The notes: generated by a model from the sequence alone, not told the origin. A stretch of DNA of 22,236 bases from a virus (IMGVR_UViG_3300029911_000153:1-22236), one strand, 5' to 3'; positions 1-7,871 are shown, numbered from the stretch's first letter. Made by a program: numbers and translations.

Positions 1-1159
1 GCACAACAGCCATGTAAGATTTTTGGTCGGTGGCATTATTTAGTTCGCCTTCAATTTCAGTCGTCAACCCTGCTTTAGGCAAGCCGCCGCCGGCAAGTGC
101 CCGCGCTATTTCTCCTGCCGCAGACGTGTTACTGGCTTTAAATGCTTTAAACTGCGGGCTGTTTTCAAAATTGGCCCCTTGCTTCTGTATCCAGCCCTCA
201 AGCGCATTTTGGTCTGGCGGCAAATAAGCCATAGCCGCTTTTAATGCGGGGCCGTTAAGAACTTTTTCGGCATCGGCTCGAGCAACATTTGTGCGGCCAC
301 CGACGTTACCTGCGGCTTTGGCCTGAGCATTTTTAGCACTGAAATCTAAAATTTTATCTGTTGCCCCTCCGCCGCCAAGTCCGGCTTTGTCTTTTGCAAG
401 GTCAAGCCGCTGCTCATTTATGCCCATGCGCTCTTGAGATTGTCCAAGGCGCTGCGTTAAAATGGCTTGCTGGTACTGTTTCAAAACTTCATTGGTTTGC
501 GAGTTCACATCTTTCATAATCTCGGACACGGCCAAGGCGCGAGCTTGCGGCGTCGCATTAGGCATGGCCTGTTTAACGGCTGCAATCACGTTGGTGTACT
601 GCGGAGCATGGGGGCCAAGCATGTTCTGGTGGATGTCCTGCGCCACTTGGGGGTCAACCTGCGACGCTTGGGGTGCGGCGGCCTGTTGTCCTTGCTGCGG
701 CATCTGCGCGGGGCTAGGCGGGGGAGGAACGGGGCCAGAGGGGGCATTTCCCGCGCCGGGCTGCAACACAGAAGCGTTAACCTGCGGCATGGGCGTAGCG
801 CCGGGCATAGGGACGTTTGCCATATCAGAACCCGGCGTCGGCAAAGGCTGCGACTGCACAGGGGGCGGATTAGGTGCGGGAGATCCGCCGCCAACCTGTT
901 GGCCGGGCATGGGGCTTACCTGCGGAGCGTTTTGGTTTCCTGCCTGCGGGTAAAGCGTCGAAGGATTGATGTTGCCCATACCGGCCAATGCTTGCTGGTT
1001 CTGGTTTTGCGACAAAACATCTCCAGCCATCTTTTGGTTGGCAATCGGATTTTGCCCCTGCATAAAAGCAAGCCGCGCGCCGGACACCCCGCCGGGCTGC
1101 ACGTTCGGCGACGAGTTGCCCGCTAGGGTATTCAAAATTTGAGCCAGCGTGGGGTCCAT
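1..1159 (-). CDS. Internal virion/ejection-type protein, partial (C-terminus off the left edge)
   Basis: The frame is open for 386 codons from an ATG at 1159 to the window edge, so the gene continues to the left. AGGA lies 6 bases before the start, and the preceding gene stops 10 bases upstream. Residues 1-50 include LAQILNTL and repeated NQ pairs. Residues 65-175 are very rich in Pro, Gln and Gly (PMPGQQ, PVPPPPSP), probably disordered. From about residue 180 the sequence becomes helical and charged (NVIAAVKQAMP, QRLGQSQERMGINEQRLDLAKDK). Its place as the last large gene after lysis, and its low-complexity head, fit podovirus proteins ejected with the DNA. That role is inferred from position and composition. 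A peptidoglycan-degrading domain might lie in the missing part. Confidence 0.72.
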   Translation of the reverse strand, partial: MDPTLAQILNTLAGNSSPNVQPGGVSGARLAFMQGQNPIANQKMAGDVLSQNQNQQALAGMGNINPSTLYPQAGNQNAPQVSPMPGQQVGGGSPAPNPPPVQSQPLPTPGSDMANVPMPGATPMPQVNASVLQPGAGNAPSGPVPPPPSPAQMPQQGQQAAAPQASQVDPQVAQDIHQNMLGPHAPQYTNVIAAVKQAMPNATPQARALAVSEIMKDVNSQTNEVLKQYQQAILTQRLGQSQERMGINEQRLDLAKDKAGLGGGGATDKILDFSAKNAQAKAAGNVGGRTNVARADAEKVLNGPALKAAMAYLPPDQNALEGWIQKQGANFENSPQFKAFKASNTSAAGEIARALAGGGLPKAGLTTEIEGELNNATDQKSYMAVV

Positions 1160-1168
1160 GGTCTATCC

Positions 1169-2167
1169 TTACTTGAAAAGTGTTGCCAGCCAAGCGCCGA
1201 TCTGATTTGCCGTTGAGCCGGCTGCAGGCGTCGAAGTCGTGGTTCCGCCCGTCGTGCTGGTAGTCACCGGAGACGAGGCTCCAGTAGCACCCAATATCCC
1301 GTTCAGCCCCGCGCTCGTCAAATTGTCGATTGATTGGTTTTGTGCAGCGGAAGCGGCCAACTGGTTTGTGTAATTCGTCTGGTTCAAGCTAGCCTGAACA
1401 TTTGCTTGGTTTTCGCCTTGGCCCATATATGCCAAGAAATCCTGCACCGCCGTGTTTGTATTGTTATTCGCGTTTGTCATGGCAGTGCCATAAGTGTTCA
1501 ACGCGTTGTTCTGGTTAGTCAAATTGGACTGATAAGCAACATTCGGCACAGCGCCGGACAGCGCCGTATTGGTGGCCGCAGTCCCGCCCAAGTTGGCCGC
1601 CGTCGTCATGCCGGCACCTGCCGAGTTGATCCCAGACGACGCAGAAGCCAAGCCGGATGTCTGATTTGCCAGCTTCGCAGCGTTCCAGTCAATGTTGTAA
1701 TTCGTCGTTGCTTGGTTGGTATTCCCCGCGCCAAACGGAGATCCGGTAAGACCGTTCTGCGCGTTTGAAACGTTGGCCTGATTTTGCACCGCTGTCAGGT
1801 TCTGGTTATAAAGCGCATTCTGCGGATCCATCGCGGTGTTTTCCACCTGCGAGACGTAAGGAAGAAGCGACATCGCACCCGCATTCAAAGCAGTGCTGTC
1901 GGCCATGCCTTGCGTACCCAGTGCGGCATACTGCTGGCCCGCCGTGTTTGCCGCAGTCTGGACGCCCGCCGCGTATGGGTCATTTAAGCCGGCTTGCAGG
2001 GTTGCCTGATAAGCCCCCTGGTTTTGCAAATAGGGGTTGTTATTGGCAATGCTCTGGATGCCCGTAAACGCACCCGTATCCGCCTGCGAAGTGTACTGCG
2101 GCTGATAGGTCTGCAAATTGGGAGTAGAAGGAGATCCCCCAATTAAGCTCGATATGGAACTGCCCAT
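1169..2167 (-). CDS. Asn/Gln/Ala-rich virion protein, probable ejection protein
   Basis: This 332-residue protein starts at an ATG preceded by AGGGG. It is dominated by Asn, Gln, Ala, Thr and Gly throughout, with almost no Lys, Arg or Cys. Motifs such as NNNPYLQNQGAYQ, NAQNGLTGSPFGAG and NQNNALNTYGTAM recur loosely without a strict period. The N-terminus (GSSISSLIGGS) resembles the short hydrophobic start of internal virion proteins. The C-terminus is Thr/Gly-rich and then ends in a short hydrophobic stretch (IGAWLATLF). It lies between a GNAT-like gene and another low-complexity late gene, with a 9-bp gap on each side. I infer an internal or ejection protein. A tail-fibre accessory protein cannot be excluded. 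Confidence 0.7.
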   Translation of the reverse strand: MGSSISSLIGGSPSTPNLQTYQPQYTSQADTGAFTGIQSIANNNPYLQNQGAYQATLQAGLNDPYAAGVQTAANTAGQQYAALGTQGMADSTALNAGAMSLLPYVSQVENTAMDPQNALYNQNLTAVQNQANVSNAQNGLTGSPFGAGNTNQATTNYNIDWNAAKLANQTSGLASASSGINSAGAGMTTAANLGGTAATNTALSGAVPNVAYQSNLTNQNNALNTYGTAMTNANNNTNTAVQDFLAYMGQGENQANVQASLNQTNYTNQLAASAAQNQSIDNLTSAGLNGILGATGASSPVTTSTTGGTTTSTPAAGSTANQIGAWLATLFK

Positions 2168-2175
2168 CTTAGCCC

Positions 2176-2640
2176 CTACAAAAGTTTGGCGGAGATTTTC
2201 TCGATGAATTTATACCCCAGACGCTCAAAAAGCGGGGTCATATCATGGTAAACCTTCGTCATAAGATACCGCTTTTGAACTCCCATGTCACGCAACATAT
2301 TCTCACTTGCCCTAATCAAGTTGCGGTATCTGGGGATCCAAGCAAAACCACGGGTATATTCGCGTCGGAGATACATTAGGTCGGTGTAAGCAGTTAGGGA
2401 TTTAGCATAGTGAAGATGGGGGGTAACAAGAGAAAAGATATAGCCTGCCAGTTTTTCTCCGTCGCGTGCAGTAGTGACATGGAGCACCCCAATCGTTTCC
2501 AGACGCATGTACTCTTTCCATGCGGGATCAAGGGGAATGGCGTCTTTGTTAAGAGCTATGTCCTGCCAATGCTTGTAAAAAATCTCCGGCAGTTCTGGCA
2601 TTAAATCAACAAAACGCTCGCGCTGGTAGGTCAAAGCCAT
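2176..2640 (-). CDS. GNAT-like acetyltransferase-fold protein
   Basis: This 154-residue protein resembles the GNAT-fold proteins found among podovirus structural genes, some of them annotated near T7 gp13. The N-terminal part has FVDLMPELPEIFYKHWQDIAL. A strand-like stretch follows (GVLHVTTARDGEKLAGYIFSL, residues about 52-72), as in the central sheet of GNAT enzymes. The second half carries RNLIRASENMLRDMGVQ and LFERLGYKFIEKI, the usual GNAT ending where a late helix is followed by a 'lGyk' strand. The canonical acetyl-CoA loop Q/RxxGxG/A is not clear, so catalytic activity is uncertain. It follows the 76-residue membrane protein with its ATG 2 bases from that gene's TGA. A role in virion assembly or host modification is inference. 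Confidence 0.6.
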   Translation of the reverse strand: MALTYQRERFVDLMPELPEIFYKHWQDIALNKDAIPLDPAWKEYMRLETIGVLHVTTARDGEKLAGYIFSLVTPHLHYAKSLTAYTDLMYLRREYTRGFAWIPRYRNLIRASENMLRDMGVQKRYLMTKVYHDMTPLFERLGYKFIEKISAKLL

Positions 2641-2641
2641 A

Positions 2642-2872
2642 TCAAGTCACCGGATTTCCGTCGCCCGACGTTAGATTTGTCGTAACCGGCGGCGCGGGAG
2701 CATCCCCCGGATATTGATCATAGGTCTTTAGCGACTTGACCTCGTTTACCAAAGCAACAGTCCCTTTGGCTGCCAGTGCTTCTGCGGCATTGACATATCC
2801 TTCCTTTTGCAACCAAGAGATCACAACAGGGAGAACCAATTTCCACAAAACAACCGACAGCCAAATGGGCAT
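2642..2872 (-). CDS. Small membrane protein, possible lysis accessory
   Basis: This 76-residue protein has AAGGA 7 bases before its ATG. Residues 2-20 (PIWLSVVLWKLVLPVVISWLQ) form one hydrophobic helix, followed by an Ala-rich amphipathic segment and a soluble Pro/Thr-rich tail (GDAPAPPVTT). One N-terminal transmembrane segment with a polar tail is compatible with a class III-type holin, an antiholin or a virion-associated membrane protein. No spanin lipobox is visible. It lies 10 bases after the 116-residue gene and 2 bases before the GNAT-like gene. The family is not recognised. Confidence 0.65.
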   Translation of the reverse strand: MPIWLSVVLWKLVLPVVISWLQKEGYVNAAEALAAKGTVALVNEVKSLKTYDQYPGDAPAPPVTTNLTSGDGNPVT

Positions 2873-2882
2873 GCTGTTTTCC

Positions 2883-3233
2883 TTACGAAGCAGAAGTTTC
2901 GACAGGCGCTTCCGAAACAGCCACCGGCTTGACCAAGTTAGCGACCGCGCCTTCGATGGCCAAATTAACTTGGTTCATGACAACCGGAATGCCCGCAGCG
3001 GCAAGCTGCGAGACAACGCCGGCTTGGGCCGTGGCGAACTTCTGTGCGCCAGTAGCAACGCTGCCGGCTTCGACGCCAGCGATAATGGCCGTTTCAGCCG
3101 CTTGAACTTCTTGAGTGGCGATAGCCTGCACTTGCGGATTAGCCTCCAATGCCGCTGCCGCACCCTTCAGAAAGTTCAAAGTAGCCGCACTGATGCCGAG
3201 AAAGAAAGCTCCGAGATCACTAAGAATGCTCAT
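2883..3233 (-). CDS. Ala-rich small protein in the lysis region, holin-like candidate
   Basis: This 116-residue protein overlaps the end of the lysozyme-like gene (ATGA). AGGAG stands 7 bases before the start. It is strongly Ala/Val-rich: SILSDLGAFFLGISAATLNFLKGAAAAL at the N-terminus is moderately hydrophobic, and helical repeats follow (EVQAAETAIIAGVEAGSVATGAQKFATAQAGVVSQLAAAGI). The middle (AAETAIIAG...GAQKF) faintly recalls Holin_LLH-type phage proteins, whose helices follow a similar 'AEq...GekKf' pattern. That resemblance is from memory and weak. Its position directly after the lysin supports a lysis-related or virion role. Confidence 0.6.
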   Translation of the reverse strand: MSILSDLGAFFLGISAATLNFLKGAAAALEANPQVQAIATQEVQAAETAIIAGVEAGSVATGAQKFATAQAGVVSQLAAAGIPVVMNQVNLAIEGAVANLVKPVAVSEAPVETSAS

Positions 3234-3661
3234 GTGTTCGCTCCTGTGGTTATGCCTAGCTCATTGGCTATGGCTTGGTTAATTAACGCATCACTATAAG
3301 GGTTCATACCCTGCTCCTGCACAATAACACATTTTACCGAATTGGCAAGGAAGGTAGGATCGGAAAGATTGATTGTGTCCCACGGGCTTACGCCAGTGCC
3401 CTTGCACACCGCTGTGATATAGGCTTCCGTATCATTCTCGCTCGGAGGCGCATACTTGGTTATGATGTCTGTCCAGTTTTTTAGCCCATGAAGGAGCTGC
3501 TGATTGCGCAGGTTGCGCGCGCCGGCTCGGATACCGTTAACCGGCAAGTCGAATTTGCACAAAACACCCTTGGGATCCGTCGTAGGGATCTGGCCCTGCC
3601 AAGTGAATTGTGGGTTTATTTCCAGATCCAGCGGGTTATTCAGGTCAATGCCACGGCTCAT
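3230..3661 (-). CDS. Lysozyme-like / structural protein P5-type phage lysin
   Basis: This 143-residue protein resembles a phage family often annotated as 'structural protein P5' or virion lysin. Family hallmarks read by eye are GIDLNNPLDLEIN (residues 4-16, the 'RNNNPGNI' region), W21 with G23, the strand VLCKFDLPVNGIRAGARNL (33-51) and the very typical APPSENDTEAYI (71-82). It is probably a peptidoglycan-cleaving enzyme used in lysis or carried in the virion. The frame is open 41 codons further upstream inside the membrane-protein gene. I chose the ATG at 3661 because GGAG lies 8 bases before it, it overlaps the upstream stop as ATGA, and the family similarity begins there. No signal peptide is seen, so export would need a holin. 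Confidence 0.72.
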   Translation of the reverse strand: MSRGIDLNNPLDLEINPQFTWQGQIPTTDPKGVLCKFDLPVNGIRAGARNLRNQQLLHGLKNWTDIITKYAPPSENDTEAYITAVCKGTGVSPWDTINLSDPTFLANSVKCVIVQEQGMNPYSDALINQAIANELGITTGANT

Positions 3662-3885
3662 TTTAGTGCTCCAATCCGGTCTATAGTGGCCACGAACCCA
3701 GCTTTGATCTCGGCAGCGTGCAAAGTGATGTAGGCGTGGGCAAAAAAAGAAAACACAAAACAGAAAATCCCCCGCAGTGTCCATTTCCCCACCGTTGCAT
3801 ACTTGGCGTCAAGCCACTCGGAAATGCTTTCTTTTATTGCCTCTTTGACAATATCAACCGCTTCTTGGTGCGCTTTCTGTCCCAT
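3658..3885 (-). CDS. Single-TM membrane protein, holin candidate
   Basis: This 75-residue protein uses the ATG at 3885, preceded by GAGGG. The open frame extends further upstream into the fibre gene but has no ribosome site there. The N-terminal half is charged and helical (QEAVDIVKEAIKESISEWLDAKY). Residues about 37-56 (TLRGIFCFVFSFFAHAYITL) form one strong hydrophobic helix. The C-terminus is short and soluble. Its stop overlaps the start of the lysozyme-like gene (ATGA), which is a classical holin-endolysin arrangement. Role inferred from topology and position, not from a recognised family. Confidence 0.68.
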   Translation of the reverse strand: MGQKAHQEAVDIVKEAIKESISEWLDAKYATVGKWTLRGIFCFVFSFFAHAYITLHAAEIKAGFVATIDRIGALK

Positions 3886-3950
3886 ATATCCCTCAGCTTC
3901 TGATTGTGGAATTTCTGTACCGGCGTCATATCGGTAATTTGCACAAACAT
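3834..3950 (-). CDS. Candidate 38-residue basic leader ORF overlapping the holin candidate
   Basis: A short frame starts 9 bases downstream of the fibre stop. AGGAG stands 5 bases before its ATG, the best ribosome site in this stretch. The product begins MFVQITDMTPVQKF and ends in a Lys/Arg-rich tail (RKRTKKRLILSKRQ). It overlaps the first 17 codons of the holin candidate in another frame and ends at 3834. It could be a real small protein, or an upstream ORF that couples translation of the holin candidate. The overlap with the downstream frame limits what codon bias can tell. Confidence 0.4.
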   Translation of the reverse strand: MFVQITDMTPVQKFHNQKLRDIWDRKRTKKRLILSKRQ

Positions 3951-3958
3951 TTTTACTC

Positions 3959-4690
3959 CTAAGCTGTCCTTTGCCAGATATAAATCCCGATGCTTGGTTG
4001 CACGTTGTTATGTGATAATCCGCCACCAGTGTTCTGGATATTAGCGTATCCAACATCTGTATTGCCGGGGTTTGATTGTCCGGACCCGCTTATTCCCGGG
4101 CCGCCAGTAGCCCTCCACAGATTAGACCCATGAAAGTGCCCTCCATCCGCATGAGTATGGCTGGGCATTTCTGGAGTTGTAAGCGTATGTGTATATTCAC
4201 CTACCTGTGTGCCCGCAGTGAAAGTTTGCGTATTACTGTTTGAGTCCGTTCCGGTACCAACACCTACAAGGCAAAGCCCTGCAATGGCCGTCCACGTTCC
4301 GAAGCCTAAAAGCGTTGCGGGGTTCGTCGCATTCGAAGCGTTGAAATATAGGCTGCCTACCGGGTACATTGACACAAACGCAGGATCTGCTCCTGCGCCT
4401 TGGCTTGTCAAAACCTGTCCAGCTGTGCCCGGACCAACAGAGACAACAGCCGAAGACCCTTCCCCAACCAAAACCGCATGCGCAGTTGGCGAGGCAACAC
4501 CAAGGCCCCCCTGCGAAGAAGATAGCGCGGTGGTCAAACCTGTCAGAACAGTAATGTTTGAATTGAGCCCATTATTTGCCGCGTTTGCATTAACGCTAGT
4601 GACAATAGCATTAAAATTTGCCATCACCTGTGTCGCATCGGCAACCGTGCCATTTAAGATGTTAACGGGCAATGAGGGGATGACTGACAT
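3959..4690 (-). CDS. Tail fibre/collar protein with gp10-like C-terminal domain
   Basis: This 243-residue protein has AGGAG 6 bases before its ATG. Residues 1-60 are an Asn/Thr-rich trimer-type stem. Residues 60-105 look like a spacer (QGGLGVASPTAHAVLVGEG, AGQVLTSQGAGADPAFVSM). YPVGSLYFNASNATNPATLL (109-128) followed by GFGTW is the signature of the T4 gp10 C-terminal/collar domain. PSHTHA (176-181), GHFH and the ending SHNNVQPSIGIYIWQRT (226-242) are typical of phage tail-collar proteins, where His residues often bind metal along the trimer axis. It probably forms a receptor-contacting fibre tip. It is placed between the 679-residue tail protein and the lysis genes. Confidence 0.85.
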   Translation of the reverse strand: MSVIPSLPVNILNGTVADATQVMANFNAIVTSVNANAANNGLNSNITVLTGLTTALSSSQGGLGVASPTAHAVLVGEGSSAVVSVGPGTAGQVLTSQGAGADPAFVSMYPVGSLYFNASNATNPATLLGFGTWTAIAGLCLVGVGTGTDSNSNTQTFTAGTQVGEYTHTLTTPEMPSHTHADGGHFHGSNLWRATGGPGISGSGQSNPGNTDVGYANIQNTGGGLSHNNVQPSIGIYIWQRTA

Positions 4691-4698
4691 TATATCTC

Positions 4699-6738
4699 CT
4701 ATGTAGTGGATACGCCCGCGATCGCGGTGCTAGGATAACCAAGAGGCTGGTAAAGGGCTTGGAAATTGCTAATCGAAAAGCCCAAGGCACTTTGTCCCGA
4801 AATGCCCAAAACAAACTTACTAAAAACAACAGGGGATGTCCACGGGATTACACGCGGCTGTAGCCCGTACTGAGCCCCATACCACAAAGTCCCGTTTCCC
4901 CACGTAAAAGCGCCCCATATTGCCGCGACAGCCGGTGGACTAAGTATTGCCTGTCCGACGATTGTGCCGTTTTGATCAGCCGCAACACATTGAATTTGTG
5001 GATTACCGGCCTTAAAAGCCACATTGATAGTGCTTAGCACAAGAGAATTCATTGTAATGTCTTCATCACCGGCCCCCGTTGTGCTGGTTGTATAATTCCA
5101 GCTCAAAGCCGCGCCATTCTCAACAAAGGAGGCAGTTGCCCCCTGCACGACGTCGGCCTGATACATTTTCGCGGGGTAAAGATGCGAGAAACAAATAAAC
5201 GTTGCGTTCCAGCCCACGGCCAAGTCTTGCTGGAAGGTGTGCGGACCAGTCCACATTTTACTCTTCAGATCAAACCAAAATTCCTGCCACGGCGTGCTGG
5301 CAACGGCACCGTTCTGCAAACATATCCGATAGACGCCATTATTATATGCCGAACTCATGCGCGTGCGATAAAGGGCATTCTGAATAGGCACCTGAAGATC
5401 GGGCAACGGGTCAGAAATGGTTCCTGACAACTCTACACAGCGTATGCCGTCCGTTGCAGGAAAAAACACACCAACCTGAGTGGCACTGACCGCGTTTGGA
5501 GAAGTGGTGCCGATGCCCGACGCTGACAGGTTTGAATTGGTCAAGTTGCTGGTTGTGGGGTCGCCGTTTATGAGATTGATCAGGTTTTCTTTAAAAGCCA
5601 GCAGCCCAGATACGGGTGCCGCCGTAGCAGCGTTGATAATCGTCAGAGGCTGCAAACAGGTGATTGGCGAAGTATCTCCCACAGTCAAGGCGTTAGTAGC
5701 CGAAGATATGTTGAGCGTCAAAGCATCACAGAAAACCAGATACTGCTTGACCGCAAAATAAGGACGATTATTAAACTGCGCTATCTGCTGCGGGACTGCG
5801 ATAAGCGGGATATTAGTGGTATTGCCAGCGGCCCACAGGGGGGCAGCGGTTGTCCCGCCAGCCAACGTTATCGAAAGCCCAACCGTTGTGGCCGTAGCGT
5901 TCGCAGAGATCGTGATCACGGTGCCCGTCGCGGAGATCGTAATGCCCGTCGTCGTAGCCGTAGCTGCTTGGGACAGCGTAATCGTTGTGCCGGAAATGCT
6001 TGCAATCGTCGTCCCGGAAGGAATGCCCAGCCCTACGATCGGCTGGCCGGGCGCAAACCCAGCGATATTGGCCACACTATCGAGTGTCGTGTTCGAGTGT
6101 ATGTTTCCCGTGCTCTGCGGCGTCACTTGCGTCGTGTTAAGCACTGTGGAATTAGTAGGAATTCCGGTGCCGGAAACCGTATAACCCGGCCCCAAACCCG
6201 TAATAGGAATGTTCCCCGTAATGGTCGGGCTGCCAGCGGTGATGTTGCCGGTCGTCGTCTCAGTATAGCCAGACACGTCAAAATAACCAAAATATGCGCT
6301 CGTGCCGCCGGGGAAGCCCGGATGCGTGACAATCACGCGGGTGCCCACCATTTCCATAGAGGGGGGTGTCCAGTCGCCGGTCGTTGCCTGAGTGGCTGGC
6401 GTGTTTGCTGCCGTTATGCCCGAGACAGTAACAAAGGTCGCCGTCGTCAGGTTATAACAAAAAGGCTCGTCGTTGCCCGTGTTGCGCGCCGATCCGATCA
6501 AACCATAAACAAGATTGTTTACCTGATAAGCCGCTGAAACAACGCCCGGCGTCGAAAAGCCGGCAAATACTGATAAAGGAATTGCCGCAGGGCGGCACTG
6601 CAGACACATCGGGGTGGCAGGATCTTTGATAAGGTTGGTAAGCGCGCTACAAGCCCCCGCTGCCACGTTGTCGCCGTCCAGAGTGTCCGACAAGCTTCGC
6701 GGGCGAAACCGCATTGTATGGCCATTTACCAAGGGCAT
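4699..6738 (-). CDS. Large tail/stabilisation protein with inserted beta repeats
   Basis: This 679-residue protein has AAGGA 7 bases before the ATG. The N-terminal part (about 60-160) carries motifs I associate with phage tail stabilisation or hub proteins following the head-tail adaptor: VYGLIGSARNTGNDEPFCYNL, TTGDWTPPSMEMVGTRVIVT and HPGFPGG. Residues about 320-660 continue in the same style (FNNRPYFAVKQYLVFCDAL, PWQEFWFDLKSKMWTGPHTF) and suggest a beta-propeller-like fold as in P22 gp10. Between them, residues about 164-293 are a Thr/Ser/Gly-rich insertion with repeated modules. Position directly after the adaptor supports a role in closing the portal and mounting the tail. The P22 gp10 comparison is inference. 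Confidence 0.75.
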   Translation of the reverse strand: MPLVNGHTMRFRPRSLSDTLDGDNVAAGACSALTNLIKDPATPMCLQCRPAAIPLSVFAGFSTPGVVSAAYQVNNLVYGLIGSARNTGNDEPFCYNLTTATFVTVSGITAANTPATQATTGDWTPPSMEMVGTRVIVTHPGFPGGTSAYFGYFDVSGYTETTTGNITAGSPTITGNIPITGLGPGYTVSGTGIPTNSTVLNTTQVTPQSTGNIHSNTTLDSVANIAGFAPGQPIVGLGIPSGTTIASISGTTITLSQAATATTTGITISATGTVITISANATATTVGLSITLAGGTTAAPLWAAGNTTNIPLIAVPQQIAQFNNRPYFAVKQYLVFCDALTLNISSATNALTVGDTSPITCLQPLTIINAATAAPVSGLLAFKENLINLINGDPTTSNLTNSNLSASGIGTTSPNAVSATQVGVFFPATDGIRCVELSGTISDPLPDLQVPIQNALYRTRMSSAYNNGVYRICLQNGAVASTPWQEFWFDLKSKMWTGPHTFQQDLAVGWNATFICFSHLYPAKMYQADVVQGATASFVENGAALSWNYTTSTTGAGDEDITMNSLVLSTINVAFKAGNPQIQCVAADQNGTIVGQAILSPPAVAAIWGAFTWGNGTLWYGAQYGLQPRVIPWTSPVVFSKFVLGISGQSALGFSISNFQALYQPLGYPSTAIAGVSTT

Positions 6739-6748
6739 AACGTATTCC

Positions 6749-7450
6749 TTACAGCGGCTGTTGCTTGGTTGCCTTCAGGTTGCCCCCACCACGGAAAACA
6801 TTCCGATCCAGCTTGATCGTTTGTGCATAGTTTTCCTTGTCGTCCTTCATTTCGAGGAACAAGGAAAGCATGCGCTCAGCTTCAACTTTATATTTCAGCT
6901 CGCGTTCATCATCCGTTTCGGCCATGAGGTCGGCAGCAAGCTTCTTCAAAAGATAGCGTTGGTTGGTAAACCACGGAACAACGCTGCTCGTTTCGGGGCT
7001 TGTAATGTCCGGCATCTGCGGCTGGTATCGAATAAAGATCGTCAGCGGCGTCACAAGCGGCTGGTAAAAATAAATCGTGTAGGGCGAAGTCTCGGTGCGG
7101 ATGGCGTAATTGCACGGATAATTCGTCACGCCAGAGGATTGGGGGAGCTGATCGTATCTCTCGATCGGCATCTGGGTCAGATAAAACACAACGCCGTTGA
7201 CATAGTAAAAAACTTCGCGGGTGCGAAGATGGTCTGCAGCAAGCGCATAACCTGTGGGGAGAGCCCCATCACCGGATGCCACAACGGGCGAAGCCTGAAT
7301 AACCTGCGTCTCACGAATAAAATCGAAGTCATAAGTCTCACAGAGATCGGCCAAGATCATGTTCAAATACTGTCCGGCTTGGGTAAGAAACCCCGGAGCC
7401 TTGGCTATTGCACAAGCTCTTTGGACGATCTGCTGTGAGGTATATGCCAC
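6749..7450 (-). CDS. Head-tail adaptor protein (P22 gp4-like), GTG start
   Basis: This 233-residue protein begins QQIVQRACAIAKAPGFLTQAGQYLN and continues LADLCETYDFDFIRET, a pattern common at the N-terminus of podovirus head-tail connectors (helical, 'L..ln..l..l...yd'). The middle is beta-rich (TETSPYTIYFYQPLVTPLTIFIRYQPQMPDI). A helical segment then carries LLKKLAADLMAETDDERELKYKVEAERML. The start is GTG at 7450, with GGAG 6 bases upstream. An ATG 2 bases upstream is in a different frame and ends after 15 codons. It likely binds under the portal ring and forms the platform for the tail protein encoded next. Assignment rests on order and overall pattern. Confidence 0.72.
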   Translation of the reverse strand: MAYTSQQIVQRACAIAKAPGFLTQAGQYLNMILADLCETYDFDFIRETQVIQASPVVASGDGALPTGYALAADHLRTREVFYYVNGVVFYLTQMPIERYDQLPQSSGVTNYPCNYAIRTETSPYTIYFYQPLVTPLTIFIRYQPQMPDITSPETSSVVPWFTNQRYLLKKLAADLMAETDDERELKYKVEAERMLSLFLEMKDDKENYAQTIKLDRNVFRGGGNLKATKQQPL

Positions 7451-7453
7451 ATT

Positions 7454-7864
7454 TTACTCCGCTTCTTTTTCGAGCTCAGAAATGCGAGCCTTCTGCTCAA
7501 GAAGCTGGCTGCGCTGTTCGGCCAGATTTACGCTGACCGTTTCTTGGTCAAGCTTAGCCTGTTGGGGCAAAGTTTTGTGTCCCTTATACTTTTCAAAGTC
7601 CACGGCCATGCGCTTTTCAAAAGCCAGAGCCTGCCGTTCCATCTGGGACAGCTTGGACTTTTCAGCCGCCAAGCAAGAACGCGCCTGCTGGCGGCCAATA
7701 GCCTTCAGCAACTTGTCCAGCTCAACGTTGATATATCCTGCCGTAGCCCCCACGGGGAAATTGCCGCGCACAGAGAAATTCCGCTGGTTTCCCAACTCGG
7801 CAGAAATTTCATAGATGTAACCCGGCTTTTCGCCCACATTATCTTTTGCACCATCGGTATTCAT
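7454..7864 (-). CDS. Coiled-coil virion-type protein, function unknown
   Basis: This 136-residue protein starts at an ATG with TAGGTG upstream. Residues 1-55 are mixed (PGYIYEISAELGNQRNFSVRGNFPV). From about residue 50 to the end it is a long, highly charged helix (KLLKAIGRQQARSCLAAEKSKLSQMERQAL and LAEQRSQLLEQKARISELEKEAE) that should form a coiled coil. It lies between the 161-residue gene and the adaptor, in the head-completion group. No family is recognised. A chaperone or minor virion part is possible. Confidence 0.68.
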   Translation of the reverse strand: MNTDGAKDNVGEKPGYIYEISAELGNQRNFSVRGNFPVGATAGYINVELDKLLKAIGRQQARSCLAAEKSKLSQMERQALAFEKRMAVDFEKYKGHKTLPQQAKLDQETVSVNLAEQRSQLLEQKARISELEKEAE

Positions 7865-7871
7865 TTTGCAC

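Noticed and set aside
467-1126. Long plus-strand frames opposite the left-end gene
   Set aside because: They are mirror frames of a Pro/Gln-rich gene and yield Arg/Gly- or Cys/Gly-rich products without family features.
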